From NCBI RefSeq assembly GCF_017356245.1, contig NZ_JAFMZZ010000001.1, forward strand, positions 3,426,167 through 3,490,166: a DNA stretch of 64,000 nt, in the 5' to 3' direction. Position numbers and translations under genes: made by a program. Shown here one piece after another: positions 62,159 to 64,000 of this stretch. The DNA is from Bordetella petrii (GTDB lineage: Bacteria > Pseudomonadota > Gammaproteobacteria > Burkholderiales > Burkholderiaceae_B). The notes under the pieces were generated by a model. The model was not told the origin of the DNA. It saw only the letters and a list, made by a program, of their open reading frames with translations, and made no database searches. Each line of letters begins with the position of its first letter. The first letter of the stretch is position 1.

Positions 62159-63784
62159 ATGCCTGACCAGTTCTCTACCACGCAAGTCGTACGCAAGACT
62201 GTCATCCGCACCGCCGGCGGGCTGGTGGCGTCCCAGCACCGCAGGGCGGCCGAAGCCGGCGCCGAGGTGCTGGCCGCCGGCGGCGACGCCGTGGACGCCG
62301 CGGTGGCCGTATCGTTTGCCGCGGGCGTGGTCGAGCCGTGGATGAGCGGCCCCATGGGCGGCGGCGCCATGACCCTGTACCGGGCGGCCGAAGACCAGGC
62401 CAGGGTGGTGTATTTCGGCATGCGCTCGCCCGCGAAGCTGGATCCGGCGCACTATCCCCTGGCCGGCGGCGGCGCCGTGTCGCCCGACCTGTTCCCCTGG
62501 CCGGCCGTGCAAGACGACCGCAATGCGCGCGGCGCCACGGCGGTGGCCGTGCCGGGCACGGTGGCGGGCATGGAGCTGGCTCATGCCACCTATGGCCGCC
62601 TGCCCTGGCGCGACCTGCTGCAGCCCGCCGTGTCGCTGGCCCGCGAGGGTCTGCTGGTCGACTGGTACACCACCCTGATGATCGCCGGCTCGGCGCGCTG
62701 GCTGGCGCGCGATCCCGACGCCGCGCAGATGTTCCTGGACGACGGCGCCTGGCCCAAGGCCGGCGGCTGGGCGGCGGCGGCCGGGCTGCGCATTGCGCTG
62801 CCGCGCGCCGCCGACATGCTGGCCTGCCTGGCCGAACAGGGCCCGCGCGCGTTCTACGACGGCGACATCGGCGCCGAACTGGCGCGCGACGTGCAGGCCA
62901 AGGGCGGCTGTCTCAGCCACCAGGACCTGCGCGACTATCGCGCTCTGCTGCAAGAGCCGCTGTCGATTCCCTATCGGGGCGGACGCATCCATGCCACGCC
63001 GGAAATGACGGCGGGCCCCAGCCTGGCGCGCTGCCTGCAGCGCCTGCAGGCCAGGCTGGAACCCGGCTCCGCGCCCGGCGCGGATGCCTTCACGGCCTAC
63101 GCCGACGTGCTGCGCGAGGAATACCGCTGGCGCCTGTCGAACATGGGCGACAACGAAGACCCGCGCACCCCCGCCTGCACCACGCACTTCAGCGTGGTCG
63201 ACCGCCATGGCAACCAGTGCGCGGTCACGCAGACCCTGCTGTCGGCCTTCGGCTCGCACGTGGTGTCGCCATCGACCGGCATGCTGCTCAACAACGGGAT
63301 CATGTGGTTCGACCCCGAACCCGGCAAGGCGAATTCGCTGGCGCCGGCGCGCCGCTGCCTGATGAACATCTGCCCGGTGGTGGGCGAGGCCCATGGACGC
63401 CGCTTTGCGCTGGGCGCCTCGGGCGGGCGCAAGATCCTGCCCGCGGTCATGCAGCTGATCTCATTCCTGGCCGATTACGGCATGAGCCTGGAAGACGCGT
63501 TCCATCACGCCCGGCTCGATGCCAGCACCGACGTGCTGACGCTCGATCCGAAGCTGCCGCCCGAGGCCTACCAGGCCGTCGCGGCGGCGCACCCGCATGC
63601 GGCCGCGCCGCGCACCCTGTACGCATATGCCTATGCATGCCCATCGGGCGTGCTGCGCGAAGGCGGGCGCAACGAAGGCTGCACCGAAATCATGTCGCCG
63701 TGGGCGGACGTGGCGCTGGAGCAGCCCAGATCGCAGCCCGCAGGTGTCCGGCTCCCGCCAGGGTGCCGGACACCGTACTGTTGA
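62159..63784 (+). CDS. Gamma-glutamyltransferase family protein (second copy)
   Basis: A 541-residue Ntn-hydrolase of the gamma-glutamyltranspeptidase family. The start at 62159 follows a GAAGGA ribosome site. Typical features are AGAEVLAAGGDAVDAAVAVSFAAGV near the N-terminus and the autocleavage Thr341 in PACTTHFSVVDRHGNQ, then SPSTGMLLNNGIMWFDP. No signal peptide is evident. The last residues (QPAGVRLPPGCRTPYC) and the stop codon are encoded by a REPIN-like repeat, so the native C-terminus has been replaced. It differs clearly from the first copy at 2.6 kb. Confidence 0.87.
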   Translation: MPDQFSTTQVVRKTVIRTAGGLVASQHRRAAEAGAEVLAAGGDAVDAAVAVSFAAGVVEPWMSGPMGGGAMTLYRAAEDQARVVYFGMRSPAKLDPAHYPLAGGGAVSPDLFPWPAVQDDRNARGATAVAVPGTVAGMELAHATYGRLPWRDLLQPAVSLAREGLLVDWYTTLMIAGSARWLARDPDAAQMFLDDGAWPKAGGWAAAAGLRIALPRAADMLACLAEQGPRAFYDGDIGAELARDVQAKGGCLSHQDLRDYRALLQEPLSIPYRGGRIHATPEMTAGPSLARCLQRLQARLEPGSAPGADAFTAYADVLREEYRWRLSNMGDNEDPRTPACTTHFSVVDRHGNQCAVTQTLLSAFGSHVVSPSTGMLLNNGIMWFDPEPGKANSLAPARRCLMNICPVVGEAHGRRFALGASGGRKILPAVMQLISFLADYGMSLEDAFHHARLDASTDVLTLDPKLPPEAYQAVAAAHPHAAAPRTLYAYAYACPSGVLREGGRNEGCTEIMSPWADVALEQPRSQPAGVRLPPGCRTPYC

Positions 63785-63818
63785 GACAGCCCGTGCACAC
63801 TTCGGTGTCTGGCACCTT
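63740..63818. repeat. REPIN-like element, copy D (truncated right hairpin)
   Basis: The left hairpin is perfect: GGTGTCCGGC (63743-63752) with GCCGGACACC (63765-63774). The linker has TTGAGACAGCC and GTGCACACT as in copy A, and the right arm begins GGTGTCTGGCACC (63804-63816), then departs from the family sequence. The left part is translated as the C-terminus of the overlapping gene, and the linker TGA is its stop codon. Confidence 0.8.
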
Positions 63819-64000
63819 GTATCTTGGCACTTGTGGTGATTAGCTATCACCACAGCGGTTCCGGTGAGCTTGTTCTGGCACCGAAAGCGTGGACTTTGCT
63901 CCGCAGATGAAGCCCCGGAACCGCCCCCTGTAAGCCAGCTGAACACTGAACGGTAGCCTAGGGCCAGGACCCTGCATGTACAAGGTAAGTGGGCACAGTG
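63819..64000. other. Structured non-coding segment of unknown nature at the window end
   Basis: After the truncated REPIN there is no convincing coding frame. Two perfect inverted repeats occur: TGTGGTGAT-TAGCT-ATCACCACA (63832-63854) and GCGGTTCCGG (63855-63864) with CCGGAACCGC (63915-63924). This could be the edge of a mobile element or a structured RNA. The sequence leaves the window before it can be identified. Confidence 0.4.

Overview
The window is 64 kb of very GC-rich, gene-dense chromosomal DNA. Its gene content points to a beta-proteobacterium of the Alcaligenaceae, close to Bordetella or Achromobacter. It has a Bug/TctC-type periplasmic binding protein, a TRAP transporter, an FNR-controlled cbb3 oxidase locus, Sor-type sulfite dehydrogenase genes and many GntR/LysR-controlled catabolic operons. 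No species is claimed. No tRNA, rRNA, CRISPR array, transposase gene or prophage was seen.

Left part (1-23.5 kb, mostly plus strand) is a series of small accessory and metabolic units: the 3' end of a membrane protein with a papain-like domain; a peptide-binding protein coupled to a gamma-glutamyltransferase; a low-GC TumE/TumA-type toxin-antitoxin pair; a GntR-controlled sugar-acid cluster (dehydratase, RraA-like protein, Bug receptor); an AraC regulator; DUF1428, VOC, DUF1993 and GNAT proteins; a hemolysin III homologue; a decayed cupin gene; a LysR-cyclase-carboxymuconolactone decarboxylase-hydroxyisobutyrate dehydrogenase-like cluster; an amidotransferase; sulfite dehydrogenase SorAB; and an aldo-keto reductase.

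Middle part (23.5-49.9 kb, almost all minus strand): a HAD dehalogenase and a YadGH-type ABC exporter; the cbb3 oxidase locus ccoNOQPG-fixH plus a ccoI-like gene and ccoS, with perfect FNR boxes in front of both ccoN and the ccoI-like gene; isocitrate lyase (divergent from queF); an MFS transporter; then a long same-strand run from an RND efflux pump (adaptor, pump, outer-membrane factor) through pdxJ-acpS-nagZ-uvrC-pgsA; an orphan winged-helix regulator; a patatin-like phospholipase; and a DUF4136 lipoprotein.

Right part (50-64 kb): modE; a TrpXYZ-like ABC importer; a complete malonate operon (GntR regulator, malonyl-CoA decarboxylase, enoyl-CoA hydratase-like protein, malonyl-CoA synthetase, TRAP transporter DctPQM); a spermidine synthase-like methyltransferase-fold protein; and a second gamma-glutamyltransferase.

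The most unusual signals lie outside the ordinary genes. (1) A structured repeat of about 249 bp occurs three times, always between convergent genes. It has islands of conserved sequence, but its stems (15 bp with a 5-nt loop, a 25-bp stem and an internal 7-bp stem) keep exact geometry while their sequences change in a paired way. Two copies face each other as a 594-bp palindrome. (2) A REPIN-like family of paired hairpins also shows compensatory changes; one copy supplies the last codons and stop of a gamma-glutamyltransferase. (3) The ccoI homologue keeps the copper-ATPase membrane core and CPC motif in an intact frame but lacks the actuator, phosphorylation and nucleotide-binding domains, and its FNR promoter predicts a nearly leaderless mRNA.
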